NCBI GenBank assembly: GCA_963205025.1
Contig: CAUJHO010000073.1
Span: 1-40,316 of the forward strand
DNA: 40,316 bases
Reading direction: 5' to 3'
Source: Pseudomonadota bacterium
GTDB lineage: Bacteria > Pseudomonadota > Alphaproteobacteria > Caulobacterales > Caulobacteraceae
The notes under the pieces were generated by a model. The model was not told the origin of the DNA. It saw nothing but the letters and a program-made list of their open reading frames with translations, and made no database searches. Below are positions 16,494 through 23,751 of this stretch, one piece after another. Within the stretch, counting starts at the first letter, position 1, and every line of letters starts with the position of its first letter. Made by a program: the position numbers and the translations under genes.

Positions 16494-17978
16494 ATGACCT
16501 CCCTCGCCCTTGCCCCCGTCCCGTCCGAGACTGACCCCGAGGTCAATTCGCTGCCGCACAACCTGGAGGCGGAGCAGGCGATCCTGGGGGCGTTGCTGTT
16601 CGACAACCAAGTCACCGAGAGGCTGAGCGACAAGCTTTCGGGCAAGCATTTCTACGAGCCGTTCCATCAGCGCCTGTTCGATGCCATCGATGAGCACGTT
16701 CGCCAGGGCCTACTGGCCGACCCCAACATCCTGGTCGAGCGGTTCCGGCGCGACGCCGCCTTCGAGGAACTGGGCGGTATCCGCTATCTGGCCGATCTCG
16801 TCGACCGGGCCCCGCCCGGTTCGCACGCGGCCGACTATGGAAGGCTGGTCTATGACCTGGCGCTGCGGCGCGACCTGATCCGCATCGGCGGCGACATCGT
16901 CAAACAGGCCCCGGAGCCCGGCAAGGATGCGCGCGAGCAGATCGAACTGGCCGAACAGTCGCTCTACACCCTGGCGGAAACTGGGGCCTCATCGACCGGG
17001 TTTGTTCCATTTTCCAATGCCTTGGCTGGCGCTGTTGATATGGCCGCCGAGGCCTTTCAGCGTGAAGGCGGCCTGGCCGGCCTGTCGACGGGCCTGGCCG
17101 ACCTCGACCAGAAGCTGGGCGGTCTGTATCCCTCTGACCTGTTAATCCTGGCGGGCCGCCCGTCGATGGGGAAGACGGCCCTGGCGACCAACATCGCCTT
17201 CAATGTGGCCCGCCACTACGCCTGGGAGCCGACGCCGGATGGTCGCAAGACGACCTCGGGCGGGGTGGTCGCTTTCTTCTCGCTGGAAATGAGCGCCGAG
17301 CAGCTGGCCATGCGTATCCTGGCCGATGCCTCGGGCGTGTCGTCGGACCGGTTGCGCAAGGGCGAGATCGACGCCTCTGATTTCGGGCGGGTGCGCGACG
17401 CCGCCATCGAGATCGGCGAGGCCCCCCTGTTCATCGACGCCACCGGCGGCCTTCCCATCGGCAAGCTGGCTGCGCGCGCGCGTCGTCTCAAGCGCGCCGA
17501 GCACGGCCTGGACCTGATCGTCGTGGACTACCTCCAGTTGGCCACGGCCGTCGGCGAGGGGCGTCGCGACATGAACCGGGTCCAGGAGGTGTCGGAGATC
17601 ACCCAGACCCTGAAGGCCCTGGCTAAGGAGCTGAATGTGCCGGTGGTCGCCCTGTCGCAGTTGTCGCGCCAGGTCGAGAGCCGCGAAGACAAGCGGCCCC
17701 AGCTGTCCGACCTTCGCGAATCCGGCTCGATCGAACAGGATGCCGATGTGGTGATGTTCGTCTATCGGGAGAGCTACTATCTGGGCCGCACCGAGCCTCG
17801 GGAAGGCTCCGAAGAACACCTGAAATGGCAGCAGGACATGGACGAGGTGCGCGGCAAGGCCGAGGTCATCATCGGCAAGCAGCGTCACGGTCCGATCGGC
17901 ACCGTCAAGGTCAGCTTCGACGAGAACACCACCCGCTTCGGCAACCTGGCCCAGCCAGGCCGGTACGAGCCGCGCTAG
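16494..17978 (+). CDS. dnaB: Replicative DNA helicase DnaB
   Basis: DnaB is the hexameric 5'-3' helicase at the replication fork. The 494-residue protein has the N-terminal primase-interacting domain (LPHNLEAEQAILGALLFD, the standard opening) and the RecA-like C-terminal ATPase. The Walker A segment GRPSMGKT lies at about 221-228, followed by FSLEMSAEQLAMR, LDLIVVDYLQL (Walker B), ALSQLSRQVESR and DLRESGSIEQDADVVMFVYR. The closing KQRHGPIGTVKVSF and TRFGNL are also typical. No intein or frameshift is seen. It follows hfsD, but the 123-base gap suggests its own promoter. Confidence 0.97.
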   Translation: MTSLALAPVPSETDPEVNSLPHNLEAEQAILGALLFDNQVTERLSDKLSGKHFYEPFHQRLFDAIDEHVRQGLLADPNILVERFRRDAAFEELGGIRYLADLVDRAPPGSHAADYGRLVYDLALRRDLIRIGGDIVKQAPEPGKDAREQIELAEQSLYTLAETGASSTGFVPFSNALAGAVDMAAEAFQREGGLAGLSTGLADLDQKLGGLYPSDLLILAGRPSMGKTALATNIAFNVARHYAWEPTPDGRKTTSGGVVAFFSLEMSAEQLAMRILADASGVSSDRLRKGEIDASDFGRVRDAAIEIGEAPLFIDATGGLPIGKLAARARRLKRAEHGLDLIVVDYLQLATAVGEGRRDMNRVQEVSEITQTLKALAKELNVPVVALSQLSRQVESREDKRPQLSDLRESGSIEQDADVVMFVYRESYYLGRTEPREGSEEHLKWQQDMDEVRGKAEVIIGKQRHGPIGTVKVSFDENTTRFGNLAQPGRYEPR

Positions 17979-18154
17979 GGCGTCGTTCGACAGGGGTGAA
18001 CCGCCGGTCCGACCGGACTTGCGCCCCCCTGAACAGGATCTGCGCGCCCGGCGATTTTCCGCAAATCGGGCCCGGCTTCCGGCGGTCGTCTGGTTTCCAC
18101 TCATTAAGGTTTCCGGCGCATTCTTCCCGAGAATTTCTTGGGAGCACCGCGCGG

Positions 18155-18394
18155 ATGCCGATGCCTGTGGAAGCGCTGGAAGAGGCCCTGCGGCTTGCCT
18201 TTCCAGATGCCGAAATCCAGATCACAGACCTCGCCGGTGACGGCGATCACTACCGCGCGTCCATCATCTCAGATTCATTCAAAGGCCTGTCGCGTGTGCG
18301 CCAGCACCAGCTTGTCTATGCCGCACTGGGCGGTCGGATGGGCGGCGAGTTGCACGCCCTGGCTCTCGAAACCCGGCCCCATTCAGGTTCCTGA
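18155..18394 (+). CDS. BolA-family protein
   Basis: This is a small 79-residue protein (77 if the second ATG at 18161 is used). It has the BolA/YrbA fold signature: an N-terminal helix VEALEEALRLAFPDAE, a central strand DHYRASIISDSF, then the conserved LSRVRQHQLVYAALGGRMGGELHALAL. BolA proteins pair with monothiol CGFS glutaredoxins to coordinate a [2Fe-2S] cluster through a conserved histidine, here probably in RQHQLVY or ELHALAL. The grxD gene lies 985 bases downstream in the same direction, which supports that partnership. The frame is open further upstream, but that part is antisense-like filler after dnaB. Confidence 0.9.
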   Translation: MPMPVEALEEALRLAFPDAEIQITDLAGDGDHYRASIISDSFKGLSRVRQHQLVYAALGGRMGGELHALALETRPHSGS

Positions 18395-18396
18395 TC

Positions 18397-19326
18397 ATGC
18401 GCTATCGCCCCTTTGGACGCTCCGGTCGATCTGTATCGGACCTGACCCTGAACCTCAGCGAGCGCACCATCGCCCGCGGCAAGGCCTCCGGGCCGGCTCT
18501 GGTGACCGAGGCCATGGAGCACGGCATCAACAGCTTCCATCTGGAGACGCCCGACCCCGTTCTGGGGGAATTGGTCGGACGGGCGATCGCCGGGGTGGAT
18601 CGGCGGCTCCTGTTCGTGGCCACGCGGGTCGGCAACCTCCACCGTCGAGGTCAGGTCGAGCGTGACCTGTCGCCTGCCGGCGTGACGGCTGCCATCGACC
18701 AGCTGCTGGTGGCTTCAGGCCTCGAGCATCTGGACATGGTGCTGCTGGACCAGCCGGCAGAGTCTGAATTGTCCCATGCCACGCTCGCCGCCCTGAAGGC
18801 CCAGCGCGCTTCTGGCCGGATCCTGATGCTCGGCATCGCCGGCCAGGGCGCGGTCATGGACGCCTATGTTTCGACCAACGCCTTCGATACCTTGGCCACA
18901 CCCTTCAATGTCCATTCCGACTGGGCGACGCGAAACCGTGTGCGCGCCGCTGTGGATCGCGACATGGCGGTGCTCGGCTACGACTTCCTTCCGAGCGAGC
19001 TTTCGTCGCTCAAACAGGTCGAGGCCGGGGCTTCGCCCCAGCGTGGCCTCTTTGGCTGGGGACGCGGCAATGCGTCGAAACAGGACCCCTATTTCAAGGG
19101 CGTCGGCACCTTTGCCTTCCTGCATCAGACGCCCAATTGGACCCCTGATGAGATCTGCCTGGCCTATGCCCTGTCAGAGCCGACAATCGCCAGTGTCGTG
19201 GTCGATACGACCGATTCCCGGCACCTGGCCCGGCTGGCGGACCTGCCGGAACGGGCCATGCCGCCGGGGCTGGCCGCCCAGATCGAAATGGCGCGGGTCA
19301 ACATGGCGGCGGCGCGCTCGGCTTGA
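18397..19326 (+). CDS. Aldo/keto-reductase-like protein with degenerate active site
   Basis: The 309-residue protein has an AKR-type start (MRYRPFGRSGRSVSDLTLNL) and AKR landmarks (AMEHGINSF, LLFVATRVG, LEHLDMVLLDQP, ALKAQRASGRILMLGIA). The usual catalytic tetrad is not recognisable. Where family members read IDTA..YG there is FHLETPDPVLG with no tyrosine. The TKxG lysine is arginine (R77), and the LxxH histidine is aspartate (D118). The C-terminal cofactor region (LAYALSEPTIASVVVDTTD) is partly kept. It starts two bases after bolA and precedes grxD. I infer a non-enzymatic, possibly binding or scaffolding role, but alignment against known AKRs is needed because I placed these residues by eye. 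Confidence 0.72.
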   Translation: MRYRPFGRSGRSVSDLTLNLSERTIARGKASGPALVTEAMEHGINSFHLETPDPVLGELVGRAIAGVDRRLLFVATRVGNLHRRGQVERDLSPAGVTAAIDQLLVASGLEHLDMVLLDQPAESELSHATLAALKAQRASGRILMLGIAGQGAVMDAYVSTNAFDTLATPFNVHSDWATRNRVRAAVDRDMAVLGYDFLPSELSSLKQVEAGASPQRGLFGWGRGNASKQDPYFKGVGTFAFLHQTPNWTPDEICLAYALSEPTIASVVVDTTDSRHLARLADLPERAMPPGLAAQIEMARVNMAAARSA

Positions 19327-19378
19327 CCCGGCCCTGTCGGGTGCCTAGCTGAAGGCCACACTGAAAAGGCTGCCTCCC

Positions 19379-19738
19379 GTGACCGACACCCCGACGACCG
19401 AAACCGACCCGAACCCCGTCCACGCCTTCATCGCCCAGACGGTGGCCGAACATCCCGTGGTCCTGTTCATGAAGGGCACGCCCGACGCGCCGCGCTGCGG
19501 CTTCTCGGGCATGGTCGTCCAGGTGCTCGACCATATGAGCGTGCCTTTTGTCGGCGTGGATGTCCTTCAGGGCGAGGAGCTGCGCGACGGCATCAAGTCC
19601 TTCTCCGACTGGCCGACCATTCCCCAGCTCTATGTGAAGGGCGAGTTCATCGGCGGCGCAGACATCGTCAAGGAAATGTTCCAGTCCGGCGAACTTCAGG
19701 CCCTGATGACCGAGAAGGGCGTGGCGGGCGAGGCGTGA
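19379..19738 (+). CDS. grxD: Monothiol glutaredoxin, Grx4/GrxD type
   Basis: A CGFS-type glutaredoxin of 119 residues that binds and transfers [2Fe-2S] clusters in the cytoplasm. The motif RCGFSG places the active cysteine at residue 40. It is preceded by VVLFMKGTPDAP and followed by PTIPQLYVKGEFIGGADIV, all hallmark segments with the cis-Pro and GG motif for glutathione binding. The start is a GTG. The stop overlaps the downstream thioesterase start by four bases (GTGA). BolA is two genes upstream, giving the classical BolA-Grx association with an AKR-like gene between. Confidence 0.95.
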   Translation: MTDTPTTETDPNPVHAFIAQTVAEHPVVLFMKGTPDAPRCGFSGMVVQVLDHMSVPFVGVDVLQGEELRDGIKSFSDWPTIPQLYVKGEFIGGADIVKEMFQSGELQALMTEKGVAGEA

Positions 19739-20154
19739 GGCGCGAGCTTCAGCCCCGCGAGGATCGCGAGGTCTTCGTCGTCCCCCTGGCCGTAGCCGAC
19801 GCCGACATCGACGAGAACGGCCATGTCAACAATGTGGTCTATGTCCGCTGGCTTCAGGAGGTCGGCACGGCCCACTGGCTGGCCCGCTTCGACACCGAGG
19901 CACGCGGTACTTGGTCGTGGGTCGCCTCGCGGCATGAGGTCGACTATTTCCGCGCCCTGCCGCCGGGTTCGAAACCCGTCGCACGCACCTGGGTCGGCGA
20001 TCCGCAAGGCGCGCGCTTCAACCGCTATGTGCGGATCGAAAACGACGCCGGCCAGCTCTGCGCGCAAGGCGTTAGTGAATGGGTCCTGGTCGACGGCGCG
20101 ACGATGCGACCGAGCCGGATACCGGCTGAGCTGCTGGGTCCGTTCGAAACCTAA
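19735..20154 (+). CDS. Acyl-CoA thioesterase, YbgC/4-hydroxybenzoyl-CoA thioesterase-like hotdog protein
   Basis: This 139-residue hotdog-fold protein is predicted to hydrolyse acyl-CoA thioesters. The catalytic loop ADIDENGHVNNVVYVRWLQE (about 23-42) matches the D-x-NGHVNN-x-Y signature of the 4HBT/YbgC group. The downstream HEVDYFRALPPG and FNRYVRIEND are consistent with the fold. It starts with GTG inside a 4-nt overlap with grxD. Its TAA stop shares bases with the TAG stop of the convergent gene at 20151-20666. The natural substrate cannot be predicted. Confidence 0.85.
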   Translation: MRRELQPREDREVFVVPLAVADADIDENGHVNNVVYVRWLQEVGTAHWLARFDTEARGTWSWVASRHEVDYFRALPPGSKPVARTWVGDPQGARFNRYVRIENDAGQLCAQGVSEWVLVDGATMRPSRIPAELLGPFET

Positions 20155-20666
20155 TCCTCTGACGCCGGGGAGAGGAAGAACGACAGGGTCGCCGCGCCGA
20201 TAGCGCCATCCGGCATACCCAGAACGCGGGTGATATGGCCGCCCACGCGCCAGACAGGTCCCGTCAGACTGATGCTCTGCTCATATGTGCCGCCAGCCCC
20301 CCGTTCGGACCGCGTCCAGTCTCCGCCCATTTGGTCCGTGACGCGCACCAGCCCCTCTTCGAGCCACTCAGGCGAGAACGACCCGTCACTCACCCTGACG
20401 CCGCAGGTGCCGGCCGTCGGATTCCGATTGGACACGAAATAGACGAGGACGTCCGCCTCCCCACCCTGCCCGTCCGACCATTCGTATCTGCCCACGCCTG
20501 CTCGCGTGAAACCAGCCTGCTCCAGCCAGGCGGTCGTCTCAGACCTTGCTTGGCCCTGCATATGGGCTACGCACAGGCCAAGGCCATCAAACACCCGATC
20601 GCGCGCCTGGGGCGTGGCATCAGGCTGCGCGATCAAGAAGCCCAGAGCGGCGAAAAAGACGGTCAT
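20151..20666 (-). CDS. Exported protein of unknown function
   Basis: I do not recognise a family. The start at 20666 is chosen because AGGGGAAG precedes it and it gives a short hydrophobic N-terminus (MTVFFAALGFLIAQPDA) resembling a signal peptide. An open frame to 20777 would run into the rpsD terminator. The 171-residue protein has two cysteines (in LGLCVAHMQG and GTCGVRV) that could form a disulfide in the periplasm, and aromatic, Gly-rich strands thereafter. Its last codons interlock with the thioesterase stop. The layout suggests a monocistronic gene. Confidence 0.6.
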   Translation of the reverse strand: MTVFFAALGFLIAQPDATPQARDRVFDGLGLCVAHMQGQARSETTAWLEQAGFTRAGVGRYEWSDGQGGEADVLVYFVSNRNPTAGTCGVRVSDGSFSPEWLEEGLVRVTDQMGGDWTRSERGAGGTYEQSISLTGPVWRVGGHITRVLGMPDGAIGAATLSFFLSPASED

Positions 20667-20743
20667 GCGCTTCCCCTTTCTTTGATCGTGCCCCCACCCG
20701 GGGGTCTCCCGCAATCCCCCGTCAGCTAACGTCAGGGGCAATG

Positions 20744-20773
20744 AAAAAGGCCCCGGATCGCTCCGGGGCCTTT
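20744..20773 (-). terminator. Rho-independent terminator of rpsD
   Basis: The stem GGCCCCGGA (20749-20757) pairs with TCCGGGGCC (20762-20770) around a 4-base loop. On the minus strand it is followed by TTTTTC (20748-20743). It lies 28 bases past the rpsD stop. Together with the short A/T run on the other side it could also work weakly in the plus direction. Confidence 0.85.
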
Positions 20774-20798
20774 CCAATTCTGAGGATCGTCGCGCCGC

Positions 20799-21416
20799 TT
20801 ACGAGGCGTAGTATTCGACGACCAGGTTCGGTTCCATCTTCACGGCGTAGGGAACCTCGGCCAGTTCCGGCACGCGGATCATGCGAACCGAGAAGCCACG
20901 ATCACCGATTTCCAGATAGTCGGGAATGTCGCGCTCGACCGACTGCATGGCTTCCAGAACCAGCGCCATGCTGCGCGACTTTTCCTTGACCTCAACGACG
21001 TCGCCCAGCTTCACGCGGTAGGAGGCGATGTTCACCTTCTTGCCGTTGACGGTGACATGGCCGTGGTTGACGAACTGGCGCGCGGCCCAGACGGTCGGGA
21101 CGAACTTGGCGCGATAGACGATGGCATCCAGGCGCTGTTCCAGCAGGCCGATCAAGAGCTCGGAGGTGTTGCCCTTGCGGCGCGCGGCCTCATCGTAGGT
21201 ACGACGGAACTGCTTTTCAGTCAGGTTGCCGTAGTAGCCCTTGAGCTTCTGCTTGGCCTTCAGCTGCAGGCCAAAGTCCGAGACCTTGGACTTGCGGCGC
21301 TGGCCATGCTGGCCGGGGCCGTACTGGCGCTTGTTGACCGGGGACTTGGACCGGCCCCACAGGTTTTCACCCATGGCGCGGTCGATCTTGTACTTGGCGC
21401 TGTGGCGCTTCGACAT
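20799..21416 (-). CDS. rpsD: 30S ribosomal protein S4
   Basis: S4 binds 16S rRNA early in 30S assembly. The 205-residue protein shows the classical start [21 protein letters not shown], the [18 protein letters not shown] segment, the S4 RNA-binding domain ([38 protein letters not shown]) and the closing [14 protein letters not shown]. It stands alone, away from the alpha ribosomal operon, as is common in alphaproteobacteria. A strong terminator follows. Confidence 0.98.
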   Translation of the reverse strand: MSKRHSAKYKIDRAMGENLWGRSKSPVNKRQYGPGQHGQRRKSKVSDFGLQLKAKQKLKGYYGNLTEKQFRRTYDEAARRKGNTSELLIGLLEQRLDAIVYRAKFVPTVWAARQFVNHGHVTVNGKKVNIASYRVKLGDVVEVKEKSRSMALVLEAMQSVERDIPDYLEIGDRGFSVRMIRVPELAEVPYAVKMEPNLVVEYYAS

Positions 21417-21506
21417 ACGTCGTCTCTCTATCGTGATGCGGCCCGGCCTCCCCGGTATTGGGAAGGCGATCTCAACGGCGGTCCACGCATCGTCCGTAAT
21501 AGATCG

Positions 21507-21528
21507 CGCCCCGGTTTTGGCCGGGGCG
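21507..21528. other. GC-rich hairpin between trmJ and rpsD
   Basis: CGCCCCGG (21507-21514) pairs with CCGGGGCG (21521-21528) around TTTTGG. It is 23 bases beyond the end of the trmJ-type gene on the minus strand and about 90 bases before the rpsD start. No T-run follows on the minus strand, so it may be a weak terminator for trmJ or part of the rpsD leader. Confidence 0.5.
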
Positions 21529-21550
21529 TGAAGGCGCGGCTTATGGCGGA

Positions 21551-22324
21551 TCAGTCCGTCGAAGTCAAATCGCGAACGCGCCGTTCCAGCACCCTGCCCC
21601 GCCCCCGCGCCAGGGCGACAATCATGCCCCTGAGGGTGCGGACCTCCTGGGACGAAAGATCGGCGCGATTCAGCATCGCCCGGATCGCCCGCATCATCGT
21701 CGGCTTCTTTTCCGGCGGATGAAAGAAGCCGCCGTTCTCCAGCTCGACTTCGAGATGCCCGAACATGCCTTCAACCTCGGCGGCGGGGGCCGGCGGCTCC
21801 GCCTCGCCGAAGATACCGGGCGGCCCGGCATCGACCGCGACGCGCCACTCATAGGCATTGATCGACACCGCCTGGGCCAGGTTCAGCGACCGGTGCCGCT
21901 CATCCACGGGAATAGTGACGATGGCCTGGCAGAGCACCAGTTCGTCGGTCTCCAGCCCTGTCCGCTCGCCCCCGAACAACAGGCCGACCTTCTGGCCCGA
22001 CGCGGCGCGCGCATGCAGGTCGGTCGCGGCCTCGCGCGGGGTGATGATCGGCATCCTGAGGCCTCGTGGCCGTCCCGTCGTGGCCAGCACCCGCTCCAGG
22101 TCGGCCACCGCCTCGGCCACGGTGTCGAACACCTGCACGCCATCCAGAACCCAGTCCGCGCCCGAGGCCGCCGCCCAGGCCCGATCTTGGGGCCAGCCGT
22201 CGCGCGGATTGACCAGCCGGAGATCGACCAGGCCGAAATTGGCCATCACGCGCGCGACCGCCCCGATGTTCTCGGCGAGCTGGGGCTTATCCAGAATGAC
22301 GATGGGAGCAGCAGTTTCAGACAT
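21551..22324 (-). CDS. tRNA/rRNA 2'-O-methyltransferase, TrmJ family (SpoU/SPOUT)
   Basis: This 257-residue SPOUT-class methyltransferase is likely to 2'-O-methylate tRNA position 32. The N-terminal region has the SPOUT motif 1 [13 protein letters not shown], then [11 protein letters not shown]. The knot region contains [17 protein letters not shown] (motif 2) and [25 protein letters not shown] (motif 3), which together bind SAM. TrmJ is the best match, and the related LasT/TrmH-type proteins are alternatives. The start is two bases after the upstream kinase stop, so the two genes are probably translated from one message. Confidence 0.88.
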   Translation of the reverse strand: MSETAAPIVILDKPQLAENIGAVARVMANFGLVDLRLVNPRDGWPQDRAWAAASGADWVLDGVQVFDTVAEAVADLERVLATTGRPRGLRMPIITPREAATDLHARAASGQKVGLLFGGERTGLETDELVLCQAIVTIPVDERHRSLNLAQAVSINAYEWRVAVDAGPPGIFGEAEPPAPAAEVEGMFGHLEVELENGGFFHPPEKKPTMMRAIRAMLNRADLSSQEVRTLRGMIVALARGRGRVLERRVRDLTSTD

Positions 22325-22326
22325 GA

Positions 22327-23724
22327 CTAGAGATCAAAGACCAGAGAAGCGGACAGGCCCACTGGGCCATAGACATAGGCCACCTCGGTCCTGAGGTCGC
22401 GGGCCATGGCGGCGATAATCGTCTTGCCCAGTCCGGTGCCCTTGGGCGAGGCGGCCCCTTCGCCCACGCCAACGCCGTCGTCTTCCACCGTCAGGCGGGC
22501 GCGATTGTCACCGTCTCGCACCAGCCGGACGCGGATTTCGCCGCTGCCGTCAGGGTAGGCGTATTTGACCGCATTGGTCACCAGTTCAGCCACCAGCACC
22601 CCGACCGCCACCGTGCGGTCCGTCGAGGTCGTCAGCGGCTCGGCCTCGACGGTCAGGGAACAGGCGCGCTCGCCGGGGCACAGCGACTGGCGAAGCTCGT
22701 CAACCAGGCCGGTCAAGTAGCTGTCCAGCTCGACCCGCCCCATATTGTCCGAGGTGTAGAGCTGGCGATGGACGCGAGAGACGGCCTCGATCCGGGCCTG
22801 GGTCGCTCGAAACGCCTCCAGTGCCGCCGTGTCCCGAATCGTCCGGCCCTGCAGGGTGATGAAACTCGACACGAGCTGCAGCGAATTGCCGACCCTGTGG
22901 TTGACCTCACGCAGCATCGCCTCAGCCCGATCCCGGCTCCGCTCGACCTCGGCCTGGGCCACGACCAGGTCCTGGGTGCGCGCATCGACACGCCGCTCCA
23001 GATCGCGGTTGGCGTCATCCAGCTCGCTATGGGCCTGCCGGATGGCCTGGAAACTCCTGGAAAACTGAAAGATCGCCAGGGCGGCGACCAGAACGATCAG
23101 GACCGACGCCAGGCTGCTGAACCAGAGATTGATCTGTCGGGCGCGTTCGGCGGCCCTTCGCCCCTCGTCCAGGCGTCCCATGAGGATGTGGTCGATGGCG
23201 TCAAATCGGGCTTCCAGCTCACTCAGAACCTGTGTGCTGCGCGAGGATCGCAGGACCGCCAGGGCCTGGTTGAAACGGCCGGCCTCCATGTCACGAACGA
23301 CCTGCTGGGTGATCCCCATGGATTCGTCGATCAGCGGTCGGGTGTCGTCCAGTCGGCGCAGCAACTCAGGATCGTCGAGCAGCAGGGCCCGCACCTCGCC
23401 GAAATATACCATGATCTCATGGCGGGCCTCAGCTTCGGCCTGCCGGTAGTTCGCTGACCCGACGAGCAGGAAGCCCCGCTCAGCGGCAACCGCATCGACG
23501 ATGCTCCGCTCGGTCAGATCCAGGGCTCGCCGGACATCTCGGGAATGCTGAACCGCCAGATATTGTTCTGTCAGCGCATTGGACGCCCAGATGGACAGGC
23601 CGTTGGTCGTCAACAGCGCCAGGAAACCGGCCAGAATCAGCACGATGCTGACCCAGCCGAAACCCCGGGACTGGGCTCGGCTCCAGGTCTCTGACCAGGA
23701 TCGGATCCGAAACGGGACGCTCAT
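22327..23724 (-). CDS. Sensor histidine kinase with CHASE3 domain, HisKA_2 family
   Basis: This is a 465-residue membrane sensor kinase. A first membrane helix (about 24-46) leads to a periplasmic CHASE3-like four-helix domain (about 60-195, including DAVAAERGFLLVGSANY). A second helix (about 200-222) follows, then a coiled coil with a DLERRVDARTQDL segment. The HisKA_2 motif REVNHRVGNSLQLVSSF gives H276 as phospho-acceptor. The HATPase domain has LVTNAVKYAYPDG (N box), VEDDGVGVGEG and KGTGLGKTIIAAMA. HisKA_2 kinases in this order often feed the PhyR-type general stress response or single-domain regulators. No receiver gene is adjacent. It lies 27 bases after flhA and just before trmJ. Confidence 0.88.
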   Translation of the reverse strand: MSVPFRIRSWSETWSRAQSRGFGWVSIVLILAGFLALLTTNGLSIWASNALTEQYLAVQHSRDVRRALDLTERSIVDAVAAERGFLLVGSANYRQAEAEARHEIMVYFGEVRALLLDDPELLRRLDDTRPLIDESMGITQQVVRDMEAGRFNQALAVLRSSRSTQVLSELEARFDAIDHILMGRLDEGRRAAERARQINLWFSSLASVLIVLVAALAIFQFSRSFQAIRQAHSELDDANRDLERRVDARTQDLVVAQAEVERSRDRAEAMLREVNHRVGNSLQLVSSFITLQGRTIRDTAALEAFRATQARIEAVSRVHRQLYTSDNMGRVELDSYLTGLVDELRQSLCPGERACSLTVEAEPLTTSTDRTVAVGVLVAELVTNAVKYAYPDGSGEIRVRLVRDGDNRARLTVEDDGVGVGEGAASPKGTGLGKTIIAAMARDLRTEVAYVYGPVGLSASLVFDL

Positions 23725-23751
23725 CCCGCCTAAGTACGCGGTCTTGCAGAC

